Shown: in pieces, positions 24,780 to 32,981 of the stretch
Layout: each line of letters opens with the position of its first letter
How positions within the stretch are numbered: position 1 is the first letter of the stretch
Assembly (NCBI RefSeq): GCF_040931995.1
Contig: NZ_CP162412.1
Coordinates: 2,643,001 to 2,707,000 of the forward strand
Source of the DNA: Pelagovum sp. HNIBRBA483
Lineage (GTDB): Bacteria > Pseudomonadota > Alphaproteobacteria > Rhodobacterales > Rhodobacteraceae
Direction of reading: 5' to 3'
DNA length: 64,000 nt
The notes under the pieces: generated by a model
Database searches by the model: none
What the model was told of the DNA's origin: nothing
The model's input: only the letters and a program-made list of their open reading frames with translations
Program-made: the position numbers and the translations under genes

Positions 24780-26289
24780 CGTCGGCCACTCCTTTTGCAC
24801 GGGCGCGGGCGCGGCGGGCGCGGTAGCTTGGCACCACCACCAGCAGTGCCGCGATCACCAACAGGCCCAGCGTCATCGGGCGTTCAAGGATGAAACCAAT
24901 CCCGTCATAAAGCTGCATCGAGCGGCTGAAATTATCTTCCAGCATCCGGCCAAGGATGAACCCGATCAGGAGCGGCGCCAGCGGATAATCGGCAAAGCGC
25001 AGGATCGTCGCACAGATGCCAAATCCAACGAGGATCAATAATTCGGTCGCGTTATTCTGCCCGATATAGCTGCCCATCAGCGTGAAGAAGAGGATGAACG
25101 GGATCAGGTAGTTACGCGGGATTTGTAGCACCTTGGCGATGTAGGGAATCAGCGGCAAGTTCAGGACCAAAAGGATCAGGTTGCCGATATACATCGAGAT
25201 GATCACCGCCCAGAAGATCTGCGGCTCGTCGATCATCAACCGTGGGCCGGGATCGACATTCAGCGCGATCAGCGCACCCAGCAGAATGGCCGTGGTGCCA
25301 GAGCCGGGGATGCCGAGCGTCAGCAGCGGCACGAAAGAGCCGGTGCAGGCCGCATTATTTGCCGTTTCCGGCGCGGCCAAACCTTTGATCGAGCCTTTGC
25401 CAAACTCCTTGCGCTCTTCCTCGGTGGCCAGATTACGCTCGACGGCATAGCCAAGGAAGCTCGCGATTGTCGCGCCCGCCCCCGGCAATACGCCAATGAA
25501 GAAGCCTTGGATGGACTGCCGCCCGATCACTGGTGCAATTTTGCGCGCCTCTGCGCGGGAGATCCGCAGGTTGGAGATTTTTCCGCCGTCATCGCCGGTT
25601 TCAGACCGCCCGGGATTGAGGACAAGGAACATCGCCTCCGGCAGGGCGAACATCGCCATCGCAAGTGTAATGAAACTAAAGCCCGATTGCAGGTCCATCA
25701 GCCCCATTGTGAAGCGTGGCATATTGAACAGCGCGCCCTCGCCGACCGTTGCCATGATCAGGCCCAGCAGGGTCATCAGCACCGCCTTGGCAACATTGCC
25801 AGTCCCCGCAAAAGCGGCGATTGCCGAAAGGCCGACCACCATCAAAGCGAAATATTCAGCGGAGTGGAACAGAAGCGCCACGGTCGAAAGCGCGGGCGCG
25901 AAAATCATCAGAAGCACCGCGCCAATCGACCCGCCCGCAAAGGACGCGATCGCGGCGATGGTCAATGCCTTACCAGCCTTGCCCTGACGCGCCATTGGGT
26001 AGCCATCGAAGCTGGATGCCACTGTCCCCGCGACACCCGGCGCATTGAGCAGGATCGACGACGTTGAGCCGCCAAAAATCGCGCCGTAATAGACCCCTGC
26101 CAGCAGGATCAGCGCGGCGGACGGATCACCAAGCGTGATCGCGACGGGGATCATGATGGCGATGATCGACATCGGGCCAAGACCCGGTAGCATGCCGATG
26201 AATGTACCAATCAGGCAGCCACCGATCACCATCAACAAGTTTTGGATGGAAAAGGCCGTTTGCAGCCCGATCAATAGTCCTTCAAGCAT
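24772..26289 (-). CDS. tctA: Tripartite tricarboxylate transporter large permease TctA
   Basis: A 505-residue membrane protein of the TctA family, about 12 helices, with the N-terminal GTFIGMLPGLGPMSIIAIMIP motif region and the repeated GVLPGAGATIASFLGYAVE loop that are hallmarks of the family. It forms the transport channel with TctB and receives ligand from TctC. It begins one base after the TctB stop. Downstream metabolic genes are coupled to it. The actual acid transported is unknown; family members handle citrate, tartrate, glutarate and similar acids. Confidence 0.93.
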   Translation of the reverse strand: MLEGLLIGLQTAFSIQNLLMVIGGCLIGTFIGMLPGLGPMSIIAIMIPVAITLGDPSAALILLAGVYYGAIFGGSTSSILLNAPGVAGTVASSFDGYPMARQGKAGKALTIAAIASFAGGSIGAVLLMIFAPALSTVALLFHSAEYFALMVVGLSAIAAFAGTGNVAKAVLMTLLGLIMATVGEGALFNMPRFTMGLMDLQSGFSFITLAMAMFALPEAMFLVLNPGRSETGDDGGKISNLRISRAEARKIAPVIGRQSIQGFFIGVLPGAGATIASFLGYAVERNLATEEERKEFGKGSIKGLAAPETANNAACTGSFVPLLTLGIPGSGTTAILLGALIALNVDPGPRLMIDEPQIFWAVIISMYIGNLILLVLNLPLIPYIAKVLQIPRNYLIPFILFFTLMGSYIGQNNATELLILVGFGICATILRFADYPLAPLLIGFILGRMLEDNFSRSMQLYDGIGFILERPMTLGLLVIAALLVVVPSYRARRARARAKGVADGD

Positions 26290-26290
26290 C

Positions 26291-26779
26291 TCAGACCCCC
26301 AAGAAGAACGGCAGAGGCCGCAGGAAGATCCCCAGCACCTCTTGCACCAGATACCAGACCGCGCCTGTGGCCACCAAAGCGACAGGGATCAGGATATGGA
26401 ATTTGCGCTCGCCGAGAATGGCGGCCCCCAAGACGAGAAATAGCGTTGTTGACGCGAGGAAGCCGATAGGCCGCAGCGCCAGCGCGTATGCTGCCATCAG
26501 CGCCAGCAGGAAAAGCGCCTTACCGAGGTGGTAGTCTTGCAGACGACGGTAATCAATGTCGGGAGTTTTCTCTTCGCCGCTGGGCTTTTCCAACCCGAGC
26601 AGGATGATCAAGCAAGTGCCCACCGCCAGTACCGAAAGTGCCTTCGGGAAGGTGCTGGGCCAGATCGGGTTGCGCTGCATGAACGGCGGCAACAGATGAT
26701 CCATCGTAAAGAACGCTGCATAGCCGTAGGCCAGTGCAATCGCGAGAATGATAAGCGCGATCCAGCGATCAAGTGCCAT
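26291..26779 (-). CDS. tctB: Tripartite tricarboxylate transporter small permease TctB
   Basis: A 162-residue membrane protein with four hydrophobic helices in the TctB pattern: one near the N-terminus (LIILAIALAYGYAAFF), then IWPSTFPKAL and three further helices. TctB proteins are small, poorly conserved and identified by position between tctC and tctA, as here. A longer reading from 26815 would add 12 residues; GGGGGGA before ATG 26779 supports the shorter start. Confidence 0.85.
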   Translation of the reverse strand: MALDRWIALIILAIALAYGYAAFFTMDHLLPPFMQRNPIWPSTFPKALSVLAVGTCLIILLGLEKPSGEEKTPDIDYRRLQDYHLGKALFLLALMAAYALALRPIGFLASTTLFLVLGAAILGERKFHILIPVALVATGAVWYLVQEVLGIFLRPLPFFLGV

Positions 26780-26800
26780 TGGTGTGTCCCCCCTGTTGGT

Positions 26801-26826
26801 GTTCGGGCCCGACAAGGGGCCCGAAC
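26801..26826 (-). terminator. Intercistronic hairpin after tctC
   Basis: A perfect 10-bp stem, GTTCGGGCCC/GGGCCCGAAC, with a 6-base loop lies between the tctC stop and the tctB start. It has no T run. It likely uncouples high tctC expression from lower expression of the membrane genes. Confidence 0.65.
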
Positions 26827-26847
26827 AATTCGTCTCGCGGTAGAAGC

Positions 26848-27828
26848 TTACAGGAAGCCCAGCTCGCGCATCAGATCGCCGATGACCTTTTCCTGCTCTT
26901 CAAGGAAAGCACGGAAATCATCACCCGGGTTGTGGATGTTGACCCAGCCGTTGCGGGCGCGAACGGCTTCCCACTCAGGGGTGTCGTACATCTTGGCAAG
27001 CGCCTCTTGGTAGGCGGCGATCTCTTCGTCAGAGAGCGTCGGCGCACCGAAGAAACCACGCCAGTTGATGAAGGTCGTGTCGATGCCTTGCTCCTGCATG
27101 GTGGGAGCCGCGTCATAGGCAGGCACACGCTCATCGGAGGTAACGCCGATGATCTTCACTTCGCCAGCTTCCGCCAGTGCAACCGCTTCCGAGAAGCCAG
27201 TGGACAGCGCCTTGATTTCGCCCGAGAGCAGTGCGGCCATTGCGTCGCCACCTGCATCATAGGGGATGTACTTAACAGCGGTCGGATCTTCACCCGCGGC
27301 TTGGAATGCCATTGCTGCGACGAGGTGATCCATACCACCCGGGACCGAGCCACCGCCAACAGCGGTGCCGCTCATATCAGCGCGGTAGGCATCCAGCAGG
27401 CCGGCCATATCGTCAATATCACTATCCGCTTTCACCACCATCGCGGCATAGTCGCCGATGGTGCCAGCGATCAGCGAAAGATCACGGAACGACTGCGGGA
27501 AAACGCCAGTCAGCGACCGGATGACGATCGGGGTCGAGTTGACCATCAGCGTGCCGTGGTTCGATTCAGCGTTCTCGATCAGGTAGGCAATCGCCACACC
27601 GCCGCCGCCACCGGACATGTTTTCATAAGACGCCGAACCGACGATGCCTGCATTGGTGAGCGCCTCACCCGTGCCGCGCGCGGTTCCGTCCCAGCCGCCA
27701 CCGGCGCCGCCGGGGATCAGGAAGTGGATGCTGTCGAGCACTTGATGGCCAGCCGCAAAAGCGGAGCCGGACATGGAGACAGCCGCAACAGCGGCGAGAA
27801 GGGCGCGACGGCCCATTTTGAATGTCAT
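26848..27828 (-). CDS. tctC: Tripartite tricarboxylate transporter substrate-binding protein TctC
   Basis: A 326-residue periplasmic binding protein of the TctC/Bug family with a signal peptide ending at SAFA-AG near residue 25-27. The mature segment IHFLIPGGAGGGWDGTARG contains the carboxylate-binding P-G-G-x-G-D region typical of Bug proteins, and VGGGSVPGGMDHL is another conserved block. GGGAGGA before ATG 27828 decides the start over an ATG at 27843 that overlaps that site. It is the first gene of the minus operon, divergent from the two-component system at 27935. Confidence 0.91.
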   Translation of the reverse strand: MTFKMGRRALLAAVAAVSMSGSAFAAGHQVLDSIHFLIPGGAGGGWDGTARGTGEALTNAGIVGSASYENMSGGGGGVAIAYLIENAESNHGTLMVNSTPIVIRSLTGVFPQSFRDLSLIAGTIGDYAAMVVKADSDIDDMAGLLDAYRADMSGTAVGGGSVPGGMDHLVAAMAFQAAGEDPTAVKYIPYDAGGDAMAALLSGEIKALSTGFSEAVALAEAGEVKIIGVTSDERVPAYDAAPTMQEQGIDTTFINWRGFFGAPTLSDEEIAAYQEALAKMYDTPEWEAVRARNGWVNIHNPGDDFRAFLEEQEKVIGDLMRELGFL

Positions 27829-27881
27829 AAGTTTTCCTCCCATTTGACATCAGCGACCGAAGCCGCCCATGAATTGGGAAC

Positions 27882-27911
27882 CTGACGACGAAAGCTGACA
27901 CAAACCTGACA
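27882..27911. promoter_or_regulatory. CTGAC direct repeats in the tctC/tctD intergenic region
   Basis: CTGAC occurs at 27882, 27895 and 27906, the last two as CTGACAC, spaced 13 and 11 bp. OmpR-family regulators bind direct repeats about one helical turn apart, so this may be the binding site of the response regulator encoded at 27935. The region lies between divergent transport and two-component genes. Confidence 0.4.
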
Positions 27912-27934
27912 CCCGCCACAGAAAAGCGAAACGG

Positions 27935-28600
27935 ATGCGATTTCTCCTGATCGAAGACAACGAAGAGCTGGCCGCAGCCGTCGTCGACCGTCTGTCGCTG
28001 GACGGGCATGTCGTCGATCACGCGGCTGATCTTTCTACCGCATCCGACTTCACATCCGTCACGTCTTACGATCTGATATTGCTCGATATTATGTTACCTG
28101 ACGGCGATGGTCGCTCATTTTTGAACAGTCACCGGAACTCGAAAAACAGCACGCCTGTGATCGTCCTGACGGCGCGATCCGAAGTCTCGGATCGGGTTGG
28201 GATGCTGGATTCCGGCGCGGATGATTTCATGGTGAAACCCATCGACTTCTCGGAACTTGAGGCCCGCTGTCGGGCAGTCCTGCGGCGGCGTGGTGGCAAA
28301 TCGACGAACAGAATCACCGTCGGCGATCTGACATTTGATTCCCTCGCTGGCACTCTCGAAACCCCTACCGAAGTGGTCCAGCTGCGCCCCCGAGAACTGC
28401 GCCTGATCGAGATTTTAATTAACGCACCCGGGCAGATATTCTCCAAAGGCGCGCTGGTGGACAGGCTGTTTTCCTATGATGAGGATGTCTCGGAAAACGC
28501 CATCGAGGTCTATATCGGCCGTCTCCGGCGGCATCTGTCGGCATCGCGCACCGAGATCGTCACGGTGCGCGGGCTTGGCTACAAATTGGACGCTTCATGA
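27935..28600 (+). CDS. tctD: OmpR-family response regulator, TctD-like
   Basis: A 221-residue regulator with an N-terminal receiver (acidic pocket EDNE at 7-10, phosphorylation Asp51 in LLDIMLPDGDG, Lys in MVKPIDF) and a C-terminal OmpR-type winged helix ending in VTVRGLGYKL. It is divergent from tctCBA and overlaps the histidine kinase gene as ATGA, the standard arrangement for TctDE systems that induce tricarboxylate uptake. The activating acid is probably the Tct substrate. Confidence 0.87.
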   Translation: MRFLLIEDNEELAAAVVDRLSLDGHVVDHAADLSTASDFTSVTSYDLILLDIMLPDGDGRSFLNSHRNSKNSTPVIVLTARSEVSDRVGMLDSGADDFMVKPIDFSELEARCRAVLRRRGGKSTNRITVGDLTFDSLAGTLETPTEVVQLRPRELRLIEILINAPGQIFSKGALVDRLFSYDEDVSENAIEVYIGRLRRHLSASRTEIVTVRGLGYKLDAS

Positions 28601-29973
28601 GCGTTGCTGTGACCCAAGGCTCGCTGCGGCGAAAGCTGACGATCATGCTGCTTTCTGGCGCAGGTGGGTTGGCGCTGCTGGTCTACTTCGTGGTGCAATC
28701 GGTTGCCCGCGAAATCGCACAGGAAAGTCAGGACAACGTGCTCGCTGCATCCGCTTTGTCGATCCTCGATAGCGCGCGGGTCGTCGAAGGCGAGATCACC
28801 ATCGACTTCCCCTACGCCTCGCTCTCCATGCTCGATACGGTCAGCAACGAAAGGGTTTTTTACCAGATCCAGCTGGATGGAAAGTTCCTGTCCGGTTACG
28901 AAGATCTCCCCCAGCCAGAGCCACTTTCCAGCGGGGTGACGCGCTTCGGTTCGGATGCATATTTGGGCGAGGCAGTGCGCATCGCCACCGCCTCACGCGG
29001 CCTGTCGACGGATGCGGGTGCCTCCACGCTAGAGGTATCGGTGGCGCAAACGCGCTCCAGCATGAACCAGACCCTTGCCCGCATTTCGCGCATGGCAATG
29101 GCTATTGGCGGTGGCTTCTTCTTGGTGGCAGCGCTCCTTTCGCTGTTGATCTCCCGCAGCACGATCCGCCCTCTTGCGCGTCTTGCCGCCTCGGTCACGC
29201 GGCGCGGCCCGAAGGATTTGCGCCCTGTTGCCGCGCCGGTTCCCACTGAGATGGCCCCGTTGGTGGATGCGCTCAACACCTTCATGGGCCGCCTGAAGCG
29301 CTCGCTTTCACGCTCTGAGGAATTTATCGCCGAAGCGGCACATCGGGTGCGCACGCCCCTTGCCATCGTCCGCACCAAGGCGGAGATCACTTTGCGCCGC
29401 GTAGAGAAGCCCGAAAATCGCGCAGCCATCCGCGATATGATCCGCGCCATAGACGAAAGCTCCCGCACAGCGGGGCAGCTTTTGGATCATGCGATGGTGA
29501 CGTTCCGCGCGGATCATCTCCTCGACGAGGAGATCGACCTTGCCGCGCTGGCCAGCGACACGATCGAGAGCCTGCGGCCTGTCTCGGAACTGAAGGAAAT
29601 GGAAATCCACGCCTCATTCGACGCCAGCCCGCATATCCGTGGCGATGCGATCTTGTTGCAAAACGCGCTCCGCAACCTGCTCGACAACGCGATCAAATAT
29701 GCCCCCGCAGGCGGCACGATCCGTGTGCATGTCTCGGCCAGCGACAAGAAATCAATCCTCACCGTGCAGGATACAGGGCCGGGCTTTCCTCAGAACGACC
29801 TCGGCCAATTGCGGGACCGTTTCGCGCGCGGAACCAACGCCAGCGGCACCATTGGCTCTGGGCTGGGGCTTACGATCGTTGAAGATGTGGTCAGTGCCCA
29901 CGGCGGTGCAATGACCTTGGAAAACAGTGCAGGAGGCGGCGCATGCGTCACCCTATCCTTTCCCTTATCCTGA
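28597..29973 (+). CDS. tctE: Sensor histidine kinase, TctE-like
   Basis: A 458-residue membrane kinase. A first helix spans about 18-35, a periplasmic sensor region 36-165 (2CSK-N/TctE type), a second helix 168-188, then a linker, the dimerisation helix with His249 in EAAHRVRTPL, and an ATPase domain with NALRNLLDNAIKYAP, DTGPGF and GSGLGLTI. The usual S-H-E-L around the His reads A-H-R-V, as in some TctE proteins. Its end overlaps the following periplasmic-protein gene by 31 bases. Confidence 0.87.
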   Translation: MSVAVTQGSLRRKLTIMLLSGAGGLALLVYFVVQSVAREIAQESQDNVLAASALSILDSARVVEGEITIDFPYASLSMLDTVSNERVFYQIQLDGKFLSGYEDLPQPEPLSSGVTRFGSDAYLGEAVRIATASRGLSTDAGASTLEVSVAQTRSSMNQTLARISRMAMAIGGGFFLVAALLSLLISRSTIRPLARLAASVTRRGPKDLRPVAAPVPTEMAPLVDALNTFMGRLKRSLSRSEEFIAEAAHRVRTPLAIVRTKAEITLRRVEKPENRAAIRDMIRAIDESSRTAGQLLDHAMVTFRADHLLDEEIDLAALASDTIESLRPVSELKEMEIHASFDASPHIRGDAILLQNALRNLLDNAIKYAPAGGTIRVHVSASDKKSILTVQDTGPGFPQNDLGQLRDRFARGTNASGTIGSGLGLTIVEDVVSAHGGAMTLENSAGGGACVTLSFPLS

Positions 29974-30956
29974 TCCTTATCGCCAGCGCGGCGTCTGCGT
30001 TCGAGATCGAGGATCATGCTGTCTTTGGCGACGAAGGGGGTGCCGAGCGCATCCGCATTCTCTCCACCGCCGATATCGGTTTCTTTGAGCCGATGATCAC
30101 CTCTTACCTGAGCGAACGAAGCGGCATTGCCATCGATTACACGGTCGCAGGATCGACGGATGTGATGCGGGCAATCTACGAGGAGAATGCTCCGTTCGAT
30201 CTGGTGATCTCCAGCGCGATGGACCTGCAAACAAAGCTGGCAAATGACGGGCGTGCTCTACAACATGTGCCGCCCGCATCCGTCTCGCTGCCGGAATGGG
30301 CGGTTTGGAACAACATGGTGTTCGCTTTCACCCAAGAACCCGCCGCTGTCGTTATTTCAAAAGCCGATTTCGAAGGCCAACCGATCCCCTCAACGCGGCA
30401 GGAACTGATCGCCGCCCTGCGCCGCGCGCCCGAACAGTTTCGCGGCCGGATCGGCACCTATGATATTCGCAGCTCCGGCCTTGGATACCTGTTTGCCACC
30501 CAAGATGCCCGCACCTCCGAGACATTCTGGCGTCTGACCGAGGTGATAGGTGCGCTCGGGGCGCAGCTCTATTGCTGCTCCTCCGAGATGATCGACGATG
30601 TGGAGAGCGGTAAACTCGCCATCGCCTATAACGTGCTGGGCAGCTACGCCGCCGGTCGCGGCGAGAACGAAAACTTCGCCACGATCCTGCTTTCGGATTT
30701 TACCACCGTCATGCTGCGCACGGTTCTGATCCCGTCGACCTCGCAGCGGCCGCAGATCGCCGCCGATTTCATCGACCACATGCTTTTGCAGACCTATGGT
30801 GAGGGTGTATCACCGCTTGCAGATGCCGTTCCGCGCGGGCCTGTGGAAGATGCGGCGCTCCATCGTATCCGGCTTGGGCCGGGGTTGCTGGTGTTCCTTG
30901 ACCAGTTCAAGAGCCGGCGCTTCCTGTCCGAGTGGGAAAACGCGATTGTTCAGTAG
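29943..30956 (+). CDS. Periplasmic solute-binding-like protein linked to the TctDE pair
   Basis: A 337-residue protein with a clear signal peptide (cleavage near SAASA-FE, residue 19) and an ABC-type binding-protein fold of the Fe3+/thiosulfate-like class: RIRILSTADIGFFEPMI, ENAPFDLVISSAMD and IAYNVLGSYA. It overlaps the kinase gene by 31 bases, so it is coupled to the two-component system rather than to transporter genes. I infer an auxiliary periplasmic sensor that presents ligand to the kinase. Related proteins are found next to TctE kinases, but the mechanism is not established to my knowledge. Confidence 0.75.
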   Translation: MRHPILSLILILIASAASAFEIEDHAVFGDEGGAERIRILSTADIGFFEPMITSYLSERSGIAIDYTVAGSTDVMRAIYEENAPFDLVISSAMDLQTKLANDGRALQHVPPASVSLPEWAVWNNMVFAFTQEPAAVVISKADFEGQPIPSTRQELIAALRRAPEQFRGRIGTYDIRSSGLGYLFATQDARTSETFWRLTEVIGALGAQLYCCSSEMIDDVESGKLAIAYNVLGSYAAGRGENENFATILLSDFTTVMLRTVLIPSTSQRPQIAADFIDHMLLQTYGEGVSPLADAVPRGPVEDAALHRIRLGPGLLVFLDQFKSRRFLSEWENAIVQ

Positions 30957-31042
30957 CGACCAGCAGCGCCATCCTGCACGCATGGACAAAAGCCGCAGCA
31001 TCGGAGACAAACCCCCCTGACGAAAGGGACAAGGCGCGACGC

Positions 31043-32245
31043 ATGACAGAAACCACCGATATCCTGATCATCGGCGGCGGCATAATCGGCATGGCGACCG
31101 CACTTGAGCTGCAATCCCGCGACCCTGCGGCGCGGATCACGGTGCTCGAAAAGGAGCCAACGCCCGCGACCCACCAATCGGGCCATAATTCAGGCGTGAT
31201 CCACGCCGGTGTCTACTATGCGCCCGGAAGCATGAAGGCACGGTTCTGCCGCGAGGGCGTGCAAGCGACCGAGGCATTCTGCACAGAGCATGACATTCCG
31301 TTCGAGCGTTTGGGGAAGCTGATCGTCGCCACGGACGAAACGGAGCTTACGCGGATGCAGGCGCTCGGCGAGAGGGCGCGGCAGAACGGCATCGTGATCG
31401 AAGATGTCGATGAAGCAAGCCTGCGGCGTATGGAGCCACACATAAACGGGGTCGCCGCGCTCTATTCGCCCAGCACCGGCATCACCGATTACAAGCGCAT
31501 TGCCGAGGTGATGTCAGCCCTGTTCATCGCGCGCGGTGGTAATGTCCGCTTCGGGGCGCGGGTCGTCTCAGGCGAAGAACGAGGCGGCTCCGTATCGGTC
31601 ACAACCGCGCAGAAACGGTTTGAAGCAGGCCGCGTTGTCACCTGCGCGGGGCTGCACTCCGACAGGATAATCCGCGCCTTCGGGCAGCAACCGGGCTACC
31701 GTGTTGTGCCCTTCAGGGGCGAATTCTTCCGCCTGTTGAACCAGCCCGATGATCTGGTCAGTCACTTGATCTATCCCGTACCTGACCCTGCACGCCCGTT
31801 CCTTGGTGTGCACCTCACCCGAAAGATTGCGGGCGGTTTCACCGTGGGGCCGAATGCCGTGCTTGCCTTCAAACGCGAAGGGTATCGTCTCAGCGATATC
31901 TCCCCGCCGGATATGCTCGATACGCTGTCCTATGGCGGCTTTTGGCGGATGTTGGCGCAGAACCCGGCGTCAGCCGCCTCCGAACTGACCGCATCAGCCT
32001 CCAAACGCGCCTACCTCAAGCGTATCCACAAATATTGCGACCGTATCGCGCTGGGTGATCTGGCCCCCTACCCCGCAGGCGTACGGGCGCAGGCCGTGGC
32101 ACCGGATGGCAAGATCATCGACGATTTCCTGTTCGTGAAAACCGCGCGCTGTTTGCATGTGGGCAATGCCCCATCACCAGCGGCAACCGCCGCCGTCCCC
32201 ATCGCGCGGCATATCGCAGACCAGTTGTTGGATCAGGCCGCCTGA
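31043..32245 (+). CDS. lhgO: L-2-hydroxyglutarate oxidase
   Basis: A 400-residue FAD-dependent oxidase of the DAO family. The N-terminal dinucleotide motif ILIIGGGIIGMATA is at about residues 6-19, followed by GHNSGVIHAGVYYAPGSMKA, which is strongly characteristic of LhgO/YgaF. It oxidises L-2-hydroxyglutarate to 2-oxoglutarate. A longer frame from 30932 overlaps the previous gene and has no ribosome binding site; AAGG upstream of ATG 31043 supports the shorter protein. It is 86 bases after the periplasmic-protein gene. Confidence 0.87.
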   Translation: MTETTDILIIGGGIIGMATALELQSRDPAARITVLEKEPTPATHQSGHNSGVIHAGVYYAPGSMKARFCREGVQATEAFCTEHDIPFERLGKLIVATDETELTRMQALGERARQNGIVIEDVDEASLRRMEPHINGVAALYSPSTGITDYKRIAEVMSALFIARGGNVRFGARVVSGEERGGSVSVTTAQKRFEAGRVVTCAGLHSDRIIRAFGQQPGYRVVPFRGEFFRLLNQPDDLVSHLIYPVPDPARPFLGVHLTRKIAGGFTVGPNAVLAFKREGYRLSDISPPDMLDTLSYGGFWRMLAQNPASAASELTASASKRAYLKRIHKYCDRIALGDLAPYPAGVRAQAVAPDGKIIDDFLFVKTARCLHVGNAPSPAATAAVPIARHIADQLLDQAA

Positions 32246-32282
32246 GAGGAAATCTAGCCGCGCGAGGGGGCTGCCCCAGCCG

Positions 32283-32975
32283 CTAGCCGATATGCACTTT
32301 CACAGGCGACGCTACAAACATCCGGTTCAGCGCCGCACGCAGATTATCCATTGAAATCGGCTTGGACAGGTAGCCATCCATGCCAGCGTCAAGGCAACGC
32401 TCCTGTTCATCGCGCAATGCATTGGCCGTAACCGCGAGGATCGGGATACGCCCACCGCCAGCAGCCTCCCGCTTGCGCAGTTGCGCTGTCATCTGGAAGC
32501 CGTCCATGACCGGCATGTGGCAATCGGTTAGAATGACGTCAAACTCATGCGCCCCCGCAAGGGCAAGACCCTTCTCGCCGTTCTCGGCCGTCAGCACCTT
32601 GTGCCCCAAACGCTCCAGCTGCGCCGACATGACTTTAAGATTGATCGGGTTGTCCTCGACCAGAAGGATCAATCTTTCGCCGGCATCGTTCGCCTTTTGC
32701 GCTACTTCTGCGGGTTCGGCGCTCTTGCGTTTGCTTCTGCCTGTCAACTCGGTGATCCCGCCAACGAATTCAGACGGCAGCATCGGGAAGCGCTGAATGC
32801 TATAAGTATCCGCGCCATGACGGCTGGCGAGGTCGGAGCGTGATGCCTCCGCCAACAGTAACCGTGGACTGAACCCCTCCTGCAAAATCCGGTTTCTCAC
32901 TGCGGCGTTATCTGTCGCGTCTTTTTGCGCGATCAAGACAACCGGCTCGCCTTTCGGGGCCTTGAGCGCCTCCAA
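32283..32975 (-). pseudogene. Receiver-domain tail of the hybrid kinase, separated by an in-frame TAG
   Basis: This 230-codon frame continues the kinase gene in the same phase, after a TAG at 32982-32984. It holds the rest of a degenerate receiver-like domain and then a good receiver, LILLVEDNPINLK with Asp151 in ILTDCHMPVMDG and Lys in YLSKPIS. The only early start is TTG 32975, three bases after AGGGG, too close for efficient initiation. It is therefore best read as the C-terminal part of one broken gene, unless the stop is read through or is a sequencing error. Confidence 0.75.
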
Positions 32976-32981
32976 TAGCCC

